Below the pieces are notes generated by a model that was not told the origin of the DNA, searched no databases, and worked only from the letters and a program-made list of their open reading frames with translations. A stretch of 64,000 bases of DNA from NCBI RefSeq assembly GCF_016785085.1, contig NZ_JAENHO010000007.1, forward strand, positions 1 through 64,000. The letters are read 5' to 3'. A program made the position numbers and the translations under genes. This document shows positions 1 through 8,981 of this stretch, one piece after another; position 1 is the stretch's first letter, and the number at the start of each line of letters is the position of its first letter. The stretch comes from Paractinoplanes lichenicola. Its GTDB lineage: Bacteria; Actinomycetota; Actinomycetes; Mycobacteriales; Micromonosporaceae.

Positions 1-165
1 ACTCCGCGCCGCCCCACTCCGCGCCGCCCCACTCCGCGCCGCCCCACTCCGCGCCGCCCCACTCCGCGCCGCCCCACTCCGCGCCGCCCCACTCCGCGCC
101 GCCCCACTCCGCGCCGCCCCACTCCGCGCCGCCCCACTCCGCCCCGCCCCGCCCCGCGCCGCCCC
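1..165. repeat. 15-bp G+C-rich tandem array at the window edge
   Basis: The unit ACTCCGCGCCGCCCC occurs nine times in perfect succession from base 1 to 135. Two degenerate copies (136-165) follow and the array fades by about 180. It begins at or before the window edge, so the true copy number is unknown. The 15-bp period keeps frame, so it could be the end of a low-complexity coding stretch from outside, but nothing here supports that. Confidence 0.95.
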
Positions 166-547
166 ACCCGGCGGGCGCCCCACCCCGCGCCGCACCCTTA
201 ACGCCGCGCTGTGCTGGTGCGGCGCGGCCGGGCGACGGTCGTGCGAGCCGGTCCGGGCAGGCTCGGCGGGCTGGGCGTTGCCGTGCAGGGCCGGGTCTCG
301 TGCGCCTGGTCGGGCGTGGCGCAGCTGGTGAATGCGGCCGGTCGAGCGGTGTAGGCGCGGCGGGCGGGGCCAATAGCGCGCGGTGGGCGGGGTCAACGGC
401 GGCGGGCGGGCCGGGGTGGGGTGAGGGGTGGGGGAAGTCGCACACTGTGTGTGGATTGATGTGCCTAACTCCTTTGGGTAGGCGACAGAACGGCTCCCAG
501 CGGCGAGTGTGGAGGGTGACTCGCTGACTACCCGGAGTGAGGTGCTC
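166..547. other. Non-coding stretch upstream of the ABC exporter
   Basis: G+C-rich sequence with no convincing gene. A short plus-strand open frame at 300-527 has Gly/Ala/Arg-rich composition without domain or coding signature. The more balanced segment at about 435-500 probably carries the promoter of the following gene. No clear -35/-10 pair was identified. Confidence 0.5.
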
Positions 548-2431
548 GTGAGCGTCACGGAGGAGTCTGTCCTTCCGGAACTACGTAATGCCTGGTGGGA
601 GCATGGGGTGCGGCGCCGGGCGGAGACCGGGGTGTTCGGGGTCTTCGCGGAGCTGCCCCAGTTCGTGCGGCAGGCGGTGGCTGTTGCTTGGCGGGCCGAT
701 CGGGTGCGTACGGCTCTGGTCGGGGTGGCGACGATCGCGGCGGGGGCGATGGCCACTTTCGGGTTGTTGTCGACCCAGCGGGTGCTCGTCGAGTTGTTCG
801 GGGCGGGGCCCACGCCGGAGCGGGTCGAGGCGGCGCTGCCTGCGCTGGCCGTGCTGGCGGCGGTGACGGCGGTGCGGGGCGGGCTGGGCATCGCGGTCGG
901 CTACGCGCAGAACGGCCTGACCCCACGCGTCAATCAGGAGGCCGAGCGCCGATTGTTCGAGACGACCACGGCCGTACGGCTGGACGCTTTTGACGCCGAT
1001 GCGTTCGCTGACGACATGGAGCGGGCCACGCGGGGCAGCGACGCCGCCAACGGGCTCGTGTCGGACACCACCAACCTGCTGGCCGGTGTCGTGGGGCTGG
1101 TCGCGGTGGCCGTGGCCGTCGTCGTGATCAACCCGTTGCTGCTGCTCGCGCTGCTTGTGGCAACACTGCCCAACGGGTACGCGGCCCTGCGCGCGGGGCA
1201 CCTGCGGTACGCGAACTTCCTGGCCGGGTCGGTGCGGCGCCGGCGGCTGTTCGTGCTGCAGCGGCAGATGGCCGAGCGGGAATCGGCGCCGGAGCTGCGG
1301 TCGTACGGGCTCCGGAGGTTTTTGCTCGGGCAGTACGACATGGTCATGGGCGCGCAGACCGCGGAGGAGCTCACGCTGGCCCGGCGGGTCACGACGACCA
1401 TGAGCCTGGGCGCGGTGATCAGCGGCGTCGGGCTGGGCGGGGTCTGGGTGCTGCTCGGGCTGCTGCTGGCCGGCGGGCAGATCCCGCTGTCGGCCGCGGT
1501 CACCTGCGTCGTGGCTGTGCAGGCCGCGCAGCGATCGTTGTTCACCGTCACCATGCAGCTCGACCACATGTTCACCGACGGGCAGTTCTTCAAGGAGTAT
1601 GTGGGGTTCCTGGACCGGGCGCGGGAGTACATCCCGGACGACGAGCCCGGCGACCGGCCCGCCCCGCCCCCGCTGCGCCGGCTCGACATCAGCGGGGTGA
1701 GCCTGCGTTACCCGGACCGCGACACGGCGGCCGTCGACGACGTCACGATCAGCATCGAGGCCGGGCAGACGGTCGCGTTCGTGGGGGAGAACGGGTCGGG
1801 CAAGTCGACGCTGGCCGCGATGATCGCCGCGCTGCGGTCGCCGAGCGAGGGCGCGATCGAGTGGAACGGCCGGTCGCTGCGCGAATGGGACCGCGACGCG
1901 CTGCGCGGCCGGATCGCGGTGGTGCTGCAGGAGCATCACAAGTGGCCGTACACGGCGGCCACGAACATCGCGATGGGAGACCTCGACACCGACGCCGAGC
2001 AGACGCGCATCGAGACGGCCGCGCGCAAGGCCGCCGCGCACGAGACGATCCTGGCCCTGCCGCGCGGCTATCGGACCCTGCTCGACCGCACCTTCAAAGA
2101 GGGGCACGACCTGTCCGGGGGCCAGTGGCAGCGGATCACGGCGGCCCGCGGGTTCTACCGCGACGCCGACCTGCTGATCATGGACGAGCCGTCGTCGGCC
2201 CTCGACCCGCGCGCCGAGGACGCGCTGTTCCAGGCCATCCGCGGCCGCCAGGGCAGGCGCACGACGATCCTGATCACCCACCGGCTGGCCAACGTCATCC
2301 ACGCCGACCAGATCTTCGTGCTGCACGAGGGCGCCCTGGTCGAGCGGGGCAACCACGCCGAGCTGATGGCCGCCGACGGCCGCTACGCCGGGCTGTTCCG
2401 CATCCAGGCCGCGGGTTATCAGCCCGGCTGA
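548..2431 (+). CDS. ABC exporter, fused permease and ATPase
   Basis: This is a half-transporter of about 627 aa, expected to dimerise in the membrane and export an unknown substrate. The N-terminal half holds hydrophobic helices typical of the ABC-type-1 exporter fold. The C-terminal half is an ATPase with Walker A GENGSGKST (about residues 413-421), signature LSGGQ (about 522), Walker B LLIMDEPSSALD (about 541) and a switch His in ITHR. GTG at 548 was chosen because GAGG lies five bases upstream. An in-frame GTG at 509 would add 13 residues but has no ribosome site. No partner half-transporter is adjacent, so it probably works as a homodimer. The substrate cannot be read from sequence. Confidence 0.93.
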   Translation: MSVTEESVLPELRNAWWEHGVRRRAETGVFGVFAELPQFVRQAVAVAWRADRVRTALVGVATIAAGAMATFGLLSTQRVLVELFGAGPTPERVEAALPALAVLAAVTAVRGGLGIAVGYAQNGLTPRVNQEAERRLFETTTAVRLDAFDADAFADDMERATRGSDAANGLVSDTTNLLAGVVGLVAVAVAVVVINPLLLLALLVATLPNGYAALRAGHLRYANFLAGSVRRRRLFVLQRQMAERESAPELRSYGLRRFLLGQYDMVMGAQTAEELTLARRVTTTMSLGAVISGVGLGGVWVLLGLLLAGGQIPLSAAVTCVVAVQAAQRSLFTVTMQLDHMFTDGQFFKEYVGFLDRAREYIPDDEPGDRPAPPPLRRLDISGVSLRYPDRDTAAVDDVTISIEAGQTVAFVGENGSGKSTLAAMIAALRSPSEGAIEWNGRSLREWDRDALRGRIAVVLQEHHKWPYTAATNIAMGDLDTDAEQTRIETAARKAAAHETILALPRGYRTLLDRTFKEGHDLSGGQWQRITAARGFYRDADLLIMDEPSSALDPRAEDALFQAIRGRQGRRTTILITHRLANVIHADQIFVLHEGALVERGNHAELMAADGRYAGLFRIQAAGYQPG

Positions 2432-2471
2432 CCGGTTCCCGAGCGGGCCCGGCGGGAGCACAGTGGACGGC

Positions 2472-2855
2472 ATGGCTGAGACGACGACAGACGTGCAACA
2501 GGCCCTGAACAAGATCGTCGAGAGCGCCGCCGCGGACCGGGTCTTCGGCGAGCCGATCCACCACGACGGCGTGGTGGTGCTGCCGGTCGCGAAGATCAGC
2601 GGCGGTGCGGGCGGAGGCGGGGGCACCGGGCCCGCGCCCGAAGGGCAGGAGGCGGCCGGCAACGGTGGCGGGCTCGGCATCGTGGCCAAACCGCTCGGCG
2701 TGTTCGTGCTGTCGGGCGGCACCGTGACGTGGCGCCCGGCGGTCGACGTGAACCGGATCGTGCTCGGCGGGCAGCTCGTCGTCGTGGCGGCGCTGCTCGT
2801 GGCGCGGACGATCCTCAAGGCGCATCTGCGCAAGCGGGCCTCCGGAGATCGGTGA
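2472..2855 (+). CDS. GerW/YtfJ-family sporulation protein
   Basis: A 127-aa protein of the Spore_YtfJ (GerW) family. It shows a helical N-terminus, the conserved VFGEP segment, a VVVLPVAKISGG strand with a Gly-rich loop (about residues 45-70), the GGGLGI segment and a hydrophobic C-terminal helix. In Bacillus the family is linked to spore germination; in actinomycetes the role is unclear. ATG 2472 gives the family-like N-terminus MAETTTD. An in-frame GTG at 2463 has a closer GGGAG and cannot be excluded. The gene lies 40 nt after the ABC exporter and may be cotranscribed. The Gly/Pro/Glu insertion between the strands is unusually rich in glycine. Confidence 0.85.
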   Translation: MAETTTDVQQALNKIVESAAADRVFGEPIHHDGVVVLPVAKISGGAGGGGGTGPAPEGQEAAGNGGGLGIVAKPLGVFVLSGGTVTWRPAVDVNRIVLGGQLVVVAALLVARTILKAHLRKRASGDR

Positions 2856-2902
2856 TTGTCGATTACGATCGGCTGACCGCATCACTACACGGGGGAATGA
2901 CC

Positions 2903-5218
2903 ATGGGGAGATCGAGGCTGGCTCGCGCCGGAACAGCGGCTCTGGCCGGAGTGCTCGTCGCGGGGCTGTTCGGCGCGCCCGCGGCGGCCGCAGCCGGGGC
3001 GACGGTCGCGGGCACGTTCGTGACCAGCGCCGGCACGCCGATCGCGGGGGCCGCAGTCGTCGCCTACTCGGCCGAGGACGACTGGCTGGCCGACACGAGC
3101 ACGGACGAGGACGGGCGCTACTCGATCGGCGGCCTCGACGCGGGCCAGATCAAGCTGCAGTTCGACGATCACGGCCGCGAGCAGTGGTCGCCCGGGGTGC
3201 GCGAGCGCGAACAGGCCACCGCGTACGCCATGGGCGAAGGCGCGACGCTGACCGTGAACGAGCGGCAGCCGGCCACGGGCAAGGCGGCGGGCACGATCGC
3301 CCCGCTGACCAACGTGACGCTGGTGGGCGTCGACCACTGGACCTACCTGTACGCGACGACCGACGACGAGGGCCGCTGGAGCGTCGACGCGCTGCCGGGG
3401 ACGTACAAGGTCTATTTCGAGTGGGACAGCGTGCGCCAATGGGCCGTGCAGCAGCGCTCGGAGGACGACGCCGAGACGATCACCGTCGCGGCCGGCCGGA
3501 CGACCACGGTCGACGACCAGCGGCTGCCGACCGGTACGGCGGGCGGGCGGCTGGTCACGGCGGCCGGTGACCCGCTGACCGGGGCGGACGTGACGCTGCA
3601 CTACGACGACCGGACGATCGGGAATGCGGGAACGGACGAGGACGGCCGCTACTCGTTCGGCGAGGTGCTCACCGGTGACGGCTACAAGGTGTCGTTCTCG
3701 GTGGACGGCGGGGCCGAGCAGTGGGTGGCGGGGACGCTCGATCCCGCGCGGGCCCGGTCGTTCACGATCACGGCGGGCGAGCTCACGACGATCGACGACA
3801 AGCAACTGACGACCACGACCGTACGGGGGCGCCTGACCGACCCGGACGGCGGCGCGAAGTCGGGTTACCACGTCAGCGTGACGCTCGACGACGACGACAA
3901 CTGGGTCAACTACGACACCGAGACCGACGCCGACGGCCGGTGGAGCGTGTCGGGTGTCTTCCCGGGCGACTACCGGGTCATGTTCGTCACCGACGACTAT
4001 CGGCGCACGCAATGGGCGTACGGGAAAGGGACGGCCGCCGACGCCGCGCTGATCAAGGTCACGGCGGGCACGACGGTGACCGTCGACGACACCTGGCAGC
4101 CCGGCGCCACCCTGGTCGTCAACGCGGTCGACGCCACGACCGGCGCGGCGATCAGCGACTTCTGCGTGTGGCTGGACAGCCCGAACGACGGCTCCGGCTG
4201 CACGACCGGCAACCGGCTGACGATCACCGACCTGCCCGGCGGCGCCTTCAACGCGACCGTCTCACCCGGCGAGGGCAGCTATTACCTGCAGAAGCGGGAC
4301 GTGCCGGTGCGGCTGACCGCGGGGCAGACCACGACGGTGACGATCCCGGTGCGGCTCGGCGGCCGGGTGGCGCTCGCGGCGACCTCCCGCGCGACCGGCG
4401 CGGCGGTGGCCGACACGTGCCCGATCTTCCGGCAGATCGGCCAGGGCGGGCTGCCCGACGGGTACGGCAACTGCACGGACCGGACGGGCAAGGCGACTAC
4501 GCAGGCGATGGAGGCGGGCACCTACGAGCTGTTCGCGTACGCGCCGGGCTCGTACGGGCATCAATGGGTGGCGCGGACCGGGGGCACGGGTGACCAGCGC
4601 GCGGCGGCCCGGATCGTGGTGACCCCGGGCAAGACCGTCAAGGCGCCCGCCGTGCGGCTCGACCCGGCCGCTCCGATCACGGGCACGGTGTCGAACGTGG
4701 CCGGCGAACCGCTCGGCGGGATCGATGTCGCGTTCTCGGCGTGGGGCGACGCGGGGCCGGCGTGGAACACGAAGACGAACCCGCAGGGGCGCTACACCGT
4801 CGACGGCCTCGGCCCGTACGGGTGGCCGTTGCTGTTCGGCGGCGCGGACTACCCCCGGCAGTGGTCGGGCACCGTCGGCAACCGGTTCCAGGCCGAGAAG
4901 GCGACCGGCACGTACGACTACGTGATGAAGGCGTCGTCGACGCTGCGGGGCAAGGTGACCGCGCCCGCCGGCGTGCAGTGGCGGATCAACGTCGTCAACG
5001 CGGTGACGGGCGACGAGCTGGGCATGTTCGACAGCTCGGCGGGCCAGTCCTACACGATCCCGGTCACCGGGAACCAGCAGGTCAAGGTGCGCTGGATGCT
5101 TTACGGCGACGGGATCGACAAGACCGGCTGGCACAACCGGGCCGCCGACTTCGCGAGCGCCACCAGGATCGGCATCCCGGCCGCGGGAACGCGCACGCTG
5201 AACCTGTCGATCGGCTGA
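2903..5218 (+). CDS. Secreted protein with carboxypeptidase-regulatory-like repeats
   Basis: A protein of about 771 aa beginning with a Sec signal (basic MGRSRLAR, hydrophobic core, Ala-rich cleavage region near residue 30). The mature part is a string of prealbumin-like beta-sandwich domains of about 90-95 residues. Their shared signature recurs as TDEDGRYSIGGL (about 67), TDDEGRWSVDAL (about 152), TDEDGRYSFGEV (about 244), TDADGRWSVSGV (about 341) and NPQGRYTVDGL (about 626). Acidic loops suggest possible calcium binding, as in SdrD B domains (inference). No catalytic domain or cell-wall sorting signal was seen. ATG 2903 is preferred over ATG 2897 because GGGGGA at 2891-2896 is correctly spaced only for the former. 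Confidence 0.88.
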   Translation: MGRSRLARAGTAALAGVLVAGLFGAPAAAAAGATVAGTFVTSAGTPIAGAAVVAYSAEDDWLADTSTDEDGRYSIGGLDAGQIKLQFDDHGREQWSPGVREREQATAYAMGEGATLTVNERQPATGKAAGTIAPLTNVTLVGVDHWTYLYATTDDEGRWSVDALPGTYKVYFEWDSVRQWAVQQRSEDDAETITVAAGRTTTVDDQRLPTGTAGGRLVTAAGDPLTGADVTLHYDDRTIGNAGTDEDGRYSFGEVLTGDGYKVSFSVDGGAEQWVAGTLDPARARSFTITAGELTTIDDKQLTTTTVRGRLTDPDGGAKSGYHVSVTLDDDDNWVNYDTETDADGRWSVSGVFPGDYRVMFVTDDYRRTQWAYGKGTAADAALIKVTAGTTVTVDDTWQPGATLVVNAVDATTGAAISDFCVWLDSPNDGSGCTTGNRLTITDLPGGAFNATVSPGEGSYYLQKRDVPVRLTAGQTTTVTIPVRLGGRVALAATSRATGAAVADTCPIFRQIGQGGLPDGYGNCTDRTGKATTQAMEAGTYELFAYAPGSYGHQWVARTGGTGDQRAAARIVVTPGKTVKAPAVRLDPAAPITGTVSNVAGEPLGGIDVAFSAWGDAGPAWNTKTNPQGRYTVDGLGPYGWPLLFGGADYPRQWSGTVGNRFQAEKATGTYDYVMKASSTLRGKVTAPAGVQWRINVVNAVTGDELGMFDSSAGQSYTIPVTGNQQVKVRWMLYGDGIDKTGWHNRAADFASATRIGIPAAGTRTLNLSIG

Positions 5219-5226
5219 CGTGGCGT

Positions 5227-5250
5227 GGGCCCCGGCCGTGGCCGGGGCCC
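5227..5250. terminator. Bidirectional hairpin between convergent genes
   Basis: GGGCCCCGGCC (5227-5237) pairs perfectly with GGCCGGGGCCC (5240-5250), an 11-bp stem in the 38-bp gap between two convergent genes. No U-tract follows, which is common for actinomycete terminators. Confidence 0.75.
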
Positions 5251-5256
5251 CGTCGG

Positions 5257-6081
5257 TCAGCCCTTGATCCAGGCGAGGATGTCCTGGTCGAGCCGCTCCT
5301 GGTAGTCGCCCTGGATGCCGTGCGGCGCGCCCTCGTAGACCTTGAGCGTGCCGTCCTTGACCAGCTTGATCGACTTGAGCGCGGCGTCGCCGATCGGCAC
5401 GATCTGGTCGTCGTCGCCCTGCGCGATCAGGATCGGCACGGTCAGCGCCTTGAGGTCCTCGGTGAAGTCGGTCTCCGAGAACGCCTTCACGCAGTCGTAG
5501 GCCGCGGCCAGGTTGACCAGCATGCCCTGCCGCCAGAAGTCGTCCTTGTCGCCCTGCGAGACGGCCCGGCCGTGGTTGGCGCCGAAGAAGCTCTCCGACA
5601 GGTCCTTCCAGAACTGCGAACGGTCCTTGAGCACGTTCGCGCGGATGTCGTCGAACACCTCGATCGGCAGCCCGTCGGGGTTGCTCTCCGACTTAACCAT
5701 CACCGGCGGAACGGCGCCCGCGGTGACGACCTTGGCCACCCGGCCCTGCGCCTGCCCGTACTGCGCGGCGTAGCGGACGACCTCGCCGCCACCGGTCGAG
5801 TGGCCGATCAGGATGACATCACGCAGGTCGAGCGCCTCGATGACGGCGGCCAGATCCTTCGCGTACGTGTCCATGTCGTTGCCGTAGTAGGTCTTCTCCG
5901 ACCGGCCGTGGCCGCGACGGTCGTGCGCGATCGTGCGATAGCCGGCGTCGGCGAACTTCTTCAGCTCGACCTGCCAGGCGTCCGAGCTGAGCGGCCAGCC
6001 GTGGCTCAGCACGATCGGCTGCCCCTGACCCTGCTCGGTGTAGTAGATCTCGACTCCGTCAGGGGTGGTGATGTACGGCAT
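5257..6081 (-). CDS. Alpha/beta hydrolase, non-heme chloroperoxidase type
   Basis: A 274-aa cytoplasmic alpha/beta hydrolase resembling bacterial non-heme haloperoxidases/esterases. It shows the early VLSHGWPLSSDAW oxyanion region (about residues 25-37), the nucleophile elbow GHSTGG (Ser about 97), an acid near GDDDQIVP and the catalytic His in GAPHG near the C-terminus. Family members hydrolyse esters and, with peracid formation, can halogenate; the natural substrate is unknown. ATG 6081 gives the canonical N-terminus MPYITTPDGVEIYY. The small antitoxin-like gene lies 155 bp upstream on the same strand. Length and motifs are complete. Confidence 0.92.
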   Translation of the reverse strand: MPYITTPDGVEIYYTEQGQGQPIVLSHGWPLSSDAWQVELKKFADAGYRTIAHDRRGHGRSEKTYYGNDMDTYAKDLAAVIEALDLRDVILIGHSTGGGEVVRYAAQYGQAQGRVAKVVTAGAVPPVMVKSESNPDGLPIEVFDDIRANVLKDRSQFWKDLSESFFGANHGRAVSQGDKDDFWRQGMLVNLAAAYDCVKAFSETDFTEDLKALTVPILIAQGDDDQIVPIGDAALKSIKLVKDGTLKVYEGAPHGIQGDYQERLDQDILAWIKG

Positions 6082-6236
6082 CGCTGGTCTTCTTTCGTTC
6101 GGTAACGACCATCGGGACGAACACCGCAGTGCCCGCCGCCGCCCGCTGCCGAACGCGATTTCGTTTTCCCAGCTCAAGATGGGGGTGAGCCGCCAGGCCC
6201 GGGTAGGGTTAACCCCCACCCGGGCCTCTGAGCCGG

Positions 6237-6419
6237 CTACTGCTGCTGGGTGTCGCCCTCGCCGGTGCGCTTCTGCGCCTCGTCCTGGGCCCGGTCGACA
6301 TGCGACGAGTACTTGTCGCCGGTGCGCTGGTCGACCTGGTCGCCCGCCTTCTCGATGCCCTGGTCGACCTGCTCGTCGTGCTTGTCGGCGAAGTCCTTGG
6401 CCTTGTCCATGAAGCCCAT
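6237..6419 (-). CDS. Small antitoxin-like protein (Rv0909/MT0933 type)
   Basis: A 60-aa highly charged helical protein, MGFMDKAKDFADKHDEQVDQ at the start and Gln-rich at the end. It matches the actinobacterial MT0933-like antitoxin family (Pfam PF14013, Rv0909 in M. tuberculosis). AAGGAG six bases before ATG 6419 fixes the start. In mycobacteria the partner toxin is the adjacent Rv0910. No such partner is adjacent here, so this is an orphan or a stress protein of CsbD-like style. The toxin-antitoxin role is inferred from family only. Confidence 0.8.
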   Translation of the reverse strand: MGFMDKAKDFADKHDEQVDQGIEKAGDQVDQRTGDKYSSHVDRAQDEAQKRTGEGDTQQQ

Positions 6420-6497
6420 GACGTGCTCCTTCTCGCTGTGGAACGAACACCTACTGGCTTCCCGCTGCCGACGCGGGGAAACACACACGTTCCTGAT

Positions 6498-7288
6498 CTA
6501 GGGCGCGATGCCGATCCCGGGGATGCGGCTCCAGGCCCTTTCCTGGGCGACGGTCATGGCCGGCCAGGTCAGCCCGCCCGGCCGGGGGTTGACCCGGGAC
6601 GCGTACGGGCCGGGGTGGAACGACGGGTCGTAGAAGCAGACGACAATCCCGTGCACTCCTCGAGCCGCTCGTGCACGTCGTCCGGCGTCAGCGGGGAATC
6701 GACCGGCAGGCCCTGCCACAGCGGATACTGCGGCTCGTCCGGGCGGGGCAGATTCCGGCAGTAGTACTGGTAGACGACGCGCAGATCCACCCGGTGGTCG
6801 TAACCGCGCGACCCACCGGCGAGCAGGCCGCTCGTCAGCAGAACGCCGTCATAGCCCCCGTACGTCTCGGCGACCTTCGCGGCCACGTTGCCGCCGAACG
6901 ACTGACCGTGCACATACGTGCGCTTCGGCTGTCCGAAACGCGCAACGAACAGCCGGCGTACGTTGTCCGTGTCGGCCGCCGCCATCCGTACGCCGTAGCC
7001 GCCGCGCCGATACGACGACGCGACCCACGCATATCCCTGCTCGACCATGACCGACCACTCGGCCAGATCCTCGTCCGTGCTGGACCGGTCGTACTCCTGG
7101 GCCGGGCCGCCATGGGCGTGCACCACCAGCGCCCCGTTCCACCGCTCGGGCACGGCCATTGTGTAGTACGCGCCGTTGGCGTCCTGCCCGCGCACGCATG
7201 TTGCGCCACTCGGACAGTCGTCCGCCGTCCGGCCGCCCGTCGGGGCCATGGTGACTGCCAGCAGGACGGCGAGCGGAGCCGCGATCAC
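6498..7288 (-). pseudogene. Frame-broken secreted alpha/beta hydrolase
   Basis: The first segment starts at GTG 7288 with a signal peptide (MIAAPLAVLLAVTMAP). It continues through an HGGPAQEYDR-type oxyanion region and the nucleophile elbow GQSFGG, then loses sense after ERLEECTG near base 6655. A second frame takes over with strong G/C-third-position coding from about 6658 to the stop at 6498 (FYDPSFHPGPYASRVNP...IPGIGIAP). The two pieces look like one reading frame shifted by one base, or an internal deletion joining distant parts, because related secreted hydrolases are usually much longer. GTG 7288 overlaps the DUF4387 stop as GTGA, so translation is coupled to the operon. A sequencing error is the main alternative. 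Confidence 0.65.
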
Positions 7289-7608
7289 GTTGCCGCCACG
7301 GGATAGAGGGCCAGGGGCACGTGGTGCTGGCCGGCGTGGATGTCGCGGTCGCGCAGGCTGCCCTGGGAGACCGGGCGGGGGAAAGAGATCTTGACGACGT
7401 TCAGGGCCGGGATCCGGAAGATCTGGATGGTGTCGGCCGGGACGCCGTAGAGGCGGGCGACGACCGGCGCGTCGAGGAAGCCCGGGTCGGCCACGAGCGC
7501 GTAGCCCTCGGCGTCGCGCATGAACAGTTCCATCGTCACCCAGAACGGGCCGGCGTTCTTGGAGCGGACCTCCAGGGCGAGGTCGCCGATCGTACGGGGA
7601 TCAGGCAT
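7285..7608 (-). CDS. DUF4387 protein, partner of AtuA
   Basis: A 107-aa protein matching DUF4387 (LALEVRSKNAGPFWVTMELF near the start, then the VPADTIQIFRIPALNVVKISFPRP segment). The family is nearly always next to, or fused with, AtuA/DUF1446 proteins, as here, and probably forms a complex with them. Its start codon lies inside the last codons of the AtuA gene (8-nt overlap) and its stop overlaps the next start by four bases. Biochemical function is unknown to me. Confidence 0.88.
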   Translation of the reverse strand: MPDPRTIGDLALEVRSKNAGPFWVTMELFMRDAEGYALVADPGFLDAPVVARLYGVPADTIQIFRIPALNVVKISFPRPVSQGSLRDRDIHAGQHHVPLALYPVAAT

Positions 7609-8962
7609 TGTCGGCCTCCGGCAGCGTGATGCGGAAAAGGCTGGTGGGGGAGTCGACCTCGACCACGTGGTTGAGCGCGAACTTGAAGACGGGCCCGCGC
7701 TCGGTCTCGGCCGGCGACGTCGCGAACGCCAGGCTGGGCAGGTAGTTCATGTCCGGCGTGGGCAGGTGCAGCAGGAGCGGGTTGGCGACCTTGGCGACCG
7801 CGGTGGCCGTCCGCTGGTCGGCCGCGTGCACGAGCAGCATCGCGCCGACCTCGCGCGGCGGGCTGCGATCGGGTTCGATCTCGTCGAGGATCGCGTTGTG
7901 GCCGTACAGGCGCAGGTCGAGCTCGTAGTCGCCGTCGCCCAGGCCCAGGGTCCGGCCGACCCACTCGCCGATCATCTTGCGCAGCAGCGCGGCCCACGTG
8001 TCGATCTGGCCGAGGATGTGCGGGTCACGGATCGCAGTGAACGACATCGTCTCGTAGCCGGTGATCCGCGCACCCTCGAGCTTGATCGTGTGCTGCGCGG
8101 CGGGCTCGAAGCGAGAACCTTCCACCCGTACGCGGCGGTCATCGATCGCACGGTAGGTCGCGTCGGACACCACGATCGTGCCCGCGGGCTCGCGCATCGA
8201 GAACGGGTTGACCGTCTCGTACAGCATGTGCGCGGCAACGGACATGGGTGTGCACTTGTTGTCCGGGTCGAGCGGCTCGATCGTGAAACCGTCGTGATCG
8301 ATCGTCGCCAGCACCCCGCCCGCGCGCGGGTTGGTCGTGCACTGCCCGCCGCACTCGACGATCTTCGCCGCGTGCCAGATCGGGCCGGCGGGCAGGCCCT
8401 TCATCATCGGGTAGGCGGCGGCGACGGCCGTGTCGGTCGCCCGGCCCGCCAGCACCACGTCGGCGCCGGCCTCGAGCGCGGCCACGATCGGCTCGTGTCC
8501 CATCATGCCGACGATGTGTGTGCAGCTGTCCAGCACCGACGGATCGAGCTCACCGGCCGGCGGCAACGGACGGATCCGGCCGACATGGTCGTGCAGCGCT
8601 GCCGGTTGCAGCTCGCTGTAGATGGTCGCGACCCGCAACTGCAGGCCCTCGGTGGCGAGGATCTCGCGGACGATCCCGGCGACCCAGTCGACGCCGGAGT
8701 CGGTGCCGCTGGTCCCGCACGAGCCGACGATCAGCGGGATCCGGGCCGCGGCGGCCGCCCGCAGCAGCAGCCGCAGATCCTGGGCCACCGCCGCGGCCGC
8801 GGTCTTGGCGGTGCCGGTTCCCAGGTAGTAGGGCCCGGAGTCGGTCGAGCCGCCGTCGACGGCGATGACGTCGGCGCCCAGTTCGATGCCGCGGGTGACG
8901 GTCTCGGGCGGGAACCCGGCGCCAAGCATGCCGCTCGGCGTGAGAATGCGGACCTCGTTCAT
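7601..8962 (-). CDS. AtuA-family protein (DUF1446)
   Basis: A 453-aa protein of the acyclic terpene utilisation AtuA family. Typical features are GAGFPPETVTRGIELGADVI near residue 15, AVDGGSTDSGPYYLG, the GSCGTSGTDSGVDW segment, AGRATDTAVAAAYPM and ECGGQCTTN. The founding member lies in the Pseudomonas citronellol-degradation cluster, but the enzymatic step is not settled. Here it is the third gene of an operon with two dehydrogenases and is followed by DUF4387. ATG 8962 has GAGGAAG upstream. The context suggests catabolism of a hydroxy- or branched carboxylic acid rather than terpenes specifically. Confidence 0.88.
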   Translation of the reverse strand: MNEVRILTPSGMLGAGFPPETVTRGIELGADVIAVDGGSTDSGPYYLGTGTAKTAAAAVAQDLRLLLRAAAAARIPLIVGSCGTSGTDSGVDWVAGIVREILATEGLQLRVATIYSELQPAALHDHVGRIRPLPPAGELDPSVLDSCTHIVGMMGHEPIVAALEAGADVVLAGRATDTAVAAAYPMMKGLPAGPIWHAAKIVECGGQCTTNPRAGGVLATIDHDGFTIEPLDPDNKCTPMSVAAHMLYETVNPFSMREPAGTIVVSDATYRAIDDRRVRVEGSRFEPAAQHTIKLEGARITGYETMSFTAIRDPHILGQIDTWAALLRKMIGEWVGRTLGLGDGDYELDLRLYGHNAILDEIEPDRSPPREVGAMLLVHAADQRTATAVAKVANPLLLHLPTPDMNYLPSLAFATSPAETERGPVFKFALNHVVEVDSPTSLFRITLPEADNA

Positions 8963-8981
8963 GACTTCCTCACTTCGTGGA

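Noticed and set aside
300-527. 75-aa plus-strand open frame
   Set aside because: Gly/Ala/Arg/Trp-rich sequence with no domain, ribosome site or codon bias.
581-2833. 750-aa minus-strand open frame opposite the ABC exporter
   Set aside because: Typical G+C shadow rich in Arg, Pro, His; the plus frame has all ABC motifs.
6237-6488. Longer 83-aa version of the antitoxin-like protein from an upstream start
   Set aside because: AAGGAG is placed for ATG 6419, and the extra residues are not family-like.
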